From positions 1-6,986 of the forward strand of contig CAZEWG010000091.1 of assembly GCA_964514485.1 (NCBI GenBank): 6,986 nt of DNA, in the 5' to 3' direction. The stretch comes from JAEZAA01 sp964514485. Lineage in GTDB: Bacteria; Pseudomonadota; Gammaproteobacteria; Pseudomonadales; Oleiphilaceae. Under the pieces are notes generated by a model. It did no database searches and was not told where the DNA came from. It worked only from the letters and a program-made list of their open reading frames with translations. Of the stretch, positions 6,307-6,986 are shown piece after piece (the first letter of the stretch is position 1; the number at the start of each line of letters is the position of its first letter). The translations under genes and the position numbers were made by a program.

Positions 6307-6645
6307 ATGCAAAACAACCGCCTCTACCGTAATTTCCTGATTTTGGAGTTTGGTGCGCTCGCCGTACTCATCGCCAGCCTGTTCTGGATCGGCAGCCTGG
6401 CCCAGGACGGCCAGAGCCTGAATATCGGCCATCGCCTGTTGCCGGTGATTGCCAGCGGGCTGACCCTCACCGGCTTTTTGGGTTGCATGTATGTCCGCTG
6501 GCTGCGCGCCGCGGAAGCCTTCTCCCAGCCCAGACGCGTGCTGTTTATCATCTTCTGGGTGCTCGTGGCCGCCCTGTTCAGCATCTGGCTGATTGCCTCT
6601 GGTCAATGGATGATGAACTCCACTGTGATCTCCGGCATGAGCTAG
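6307..6645 (+). CDS. Small inner-membrane protein, function unknown
   Basis: A 112-residue protein with three predicted membrane helices, at about residues 10-32 (FLILEFGALAVLIASLFWIG), 44-64 (LLPVIASGLTLTGFLGCMYV) and 77-97 (VLFIIFWVLVAALFSIWLIA). Between helices 2 and 3 is a basic loop (RWLRAAEAFSQPRR, 64-77), which suggests that loop is cytoplasmic. No motif of a known family is recognised, and no enzyme residues stand out. The start is the ATG with CAGGG about 7 nt upstream. It diverges from the cytochrome gene and is followed by the tRNA region; its own terminator was not found before the tRNA promoter at 6671. Confidence 0.7.
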   Translation: MQNNRLYRNFLILEFGALAVLIASLFWIGSLAQDGQSLNIGHRLLPVIASGLTLTGFLGCMYVRWLRAAEAFSQPRRVLFIIFWVLVAALFSIWLIASGQWMMNSTVISGMS

Positions 6646-6670
6646 CGGCAGATTTTCCTGCACGAAACCA

Positions 6671-6699
6671 TGGACTAAAGCCCACAACATGCGTATGAT
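6671..6699 (+). promoter_or_regulatory. tRNA-type promoter upstream of the duplicated tRNA 5' end
   Basis: TGGACT (6671-6676) and TATGAT (6694-6699) with a 17-bp spacer match consensus at four and five of six positions. Transcription would start near 6706, so the transcript would contain the leader hairpin, the 19-nt tRNA copy, the structured element and the intact tRNA-Arg. No comparable promoter lies directly before the intact tRNA at 6932; TTGAGC-N17-ATTGTC (6897-6925) is poor. Confidence 0.55.
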
Positions 6700-6705
6700 T
6701 CGCGC

Positions 6706-6733
6706 TGCAGTTTTCCGATAACATCAAACTGCA
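6706..6733 (+). repeat. Leader inverted repeat before the tRNA fragment
   Basis: TGCAGTTT (6706-6713) and AAACTGCA (6726-6733) pair perfectly around a 12-nt loop. The hairpin starts at the predicted transcript start and ends two bases before the first tRNA copy. Confidence 0.6.
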
Positions 6734-6735
6734 AT

Positions 6736-6754
6736 GCGCCCGTAGCTCAGCTGG
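6736..6754 (+). repeat. 19-nt duplicate of the 5' end of tRNA-Arg(CCG)
   Basis: GCGCCCGTAGCTCAGCTGG here is identical to the start of the tRNA at 6932-6950, 196 bp away. It covers the acceptor 5' strand, the 5' arm of the D stem and part of the D loop. After it the sequences differ (GCGCAG here, ATAGAG in the tRNA), as do the bases before. With the next bases it forms GCGCCC (6736-6741)/GGGCGC (6753-6758), imitating a closed acceptor stem around AGC-TCA-GCT. Confidence 0.9.
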
Positions 6755-6931
6755 GCGCAGACGGATTAAGCGAAAGCATGCTTTCGCCCGTCGAAGCGGC
6801 CATTGCGATGCAACGCAATGGACCGGACCCGAGGCTTACCGAGGGGAGCGTTGAGGAATGCCTAGCATTCCCGGCAACGCGTCTGGACACCGCAAATTGA
6901 GCCGGCTCGAACAAAGCCGATTGTCACTTAC
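6755..6931 (+). ncRNA. Compact multi-hairpin element between the two tRNA copies
   Basis: The stretch is filled with perfect or nearly perfect stems. GCGAAAGCATGCTTTCGC is an 18-nt palindrome (6770-6787). CCATTGCG/CGCAATGG (6800-6807, 6814-6821) is extended by CGG/CCG with a bulged A. CCC-ga-GG-ctta-CC-ga-GGG (6828-6845) holds a symmetrical GA/GA internal loop. GCGTTG-a-GGAATGC-cta-GCATTCC-cgg-CAACGC (6848-6880) is a two-part stem. CAGACG (6758-6763) pairs with CGTCTG (6880-6885) and would close all four into one multibranched fold. Another stem, CGGCT/AGCCG (6903-6907, 6915-6919), follows with a 7-nt loop. There is no reading frame of note. The density of hairpins and the GA/GA loop point to a structured RNA, but a repeat or mobile palindromic element is also possible. 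I do not recognise a known family. Confidence 0.55.
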
Positions 6932-6986
6932 GCGCCCGTAGCTCAGCTGGATAGAGCGTTGCCCTCCGGAGGCAAAGGTCAGAGGT
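6932..6986 (+). tRNA. tRNA-Arg(CCG), cut by the right edge
   Basis: The first 55 nt of a tRNA are present. The acceptor 5' strand is GCGCCCG, followed by TA, the D arm GCTC-AGCTGGATA-GAGC, then the anticodon arm TTGCC-CTCCGGA-GGCAA with anticodon CCG (reading the arginine codon CGG). After the variable loop AGGTC, the T stem begins with AGAGG and T54. The 3' part, including the acceptor 3' strand, is outside the window. The sequence is close to the familiar E. coli tRNA-Arg(CCG). Confidence 0.95.

Noticed and set aside
6241..6690. 149-codon minus-strand frame over the small membrane protein
   Set aside because: The plus-strand gene has clear hydrophobic helices and a ribosome site. The opposite frame is low-complexity shadow.
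6755..6931. Group I intron in the tRNA gene
   Set aside because: The tRNA at 6932 starts complete, so the element lies in front of it rather than splitting it, and the expected intron core sequences were not seen.
6755..6931. Integron attC site, hammerhead ribozyme or group II domain V
   Set aside because: There are no GTTRRRY core sites, no CTGATGA...GAAA core and no AGC...GTT domain V hairpin.

Overview
The window looks like ordinary chromosome from a GC-rich gammaproteobacterium, probably a marine or environmental Pseudomonas/Marinobacter/Cellvibrio-type lineage. The basis is a full-length biosynthetic arginine decarboxylase, a c5-type cytochrome, a Dps-family ferritin and a tRNA-Arg(CCG) whose 5' half looks gammaproteobacterial. 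The placement rests on protein character only, and the genus cannot be fixed from here.

Layout. Positions 1-158 (minus) hold the start of a small DUF1653 protein. It diverges from speA (371-2278, plus), with hairpins and a weak promoter in the gap. A periplasmic solute-binding-like protein follows (2524-3531, plus), after a leader with three small inverted repeats. A bidirectional terminator (3557-3587) separates it from a convergent dps gene (3606-4076, minus), which has its own TATAAT promoter. Upstream of dps on the same strand is an AraC-family regulator (4240-5277, minus, TTG start). Positions 5278-5616 contain no convincing protein gene. They do hold a possible AraC-type operator, a plus-strand intrinsic terminator with no gene in front of it (candidate small RNA, about 5411-5528), a perfect palindrome, and the terminator of the next gene. 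Then come a c5-type cytochrome (5617-6051, minus) with a TATAAT promoter, and a divergent three-helix membrane protein (6307-6645, plus).

The right edge is the most unusual part. A tRNA-like promoter (6671-6699) is followed by a 19-nt copy of the 5' end of tRNA-Arg(CCG) at 6736-6754. Next is about 177 nt packed with perfect hairpins (6755-6931), and then the apparently intact tRNA-Arg(CCG) from 6932, cut by the window end. This looks like a small structured element sitting in the 5' part of the tRNA gene, with the 19 nt duplicated so that the tRNA is restored.

The genes do not form one pathway. speA makes agmatine for polyamines, Dps handles iron and peroxide, the cytochrome carries electrons in the periplasm, and the AraC regulator has no obvious target other than itself and possibly the candidate small RNA. 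The two regions worth follow-up are 5278-5530 and 6671-6986.
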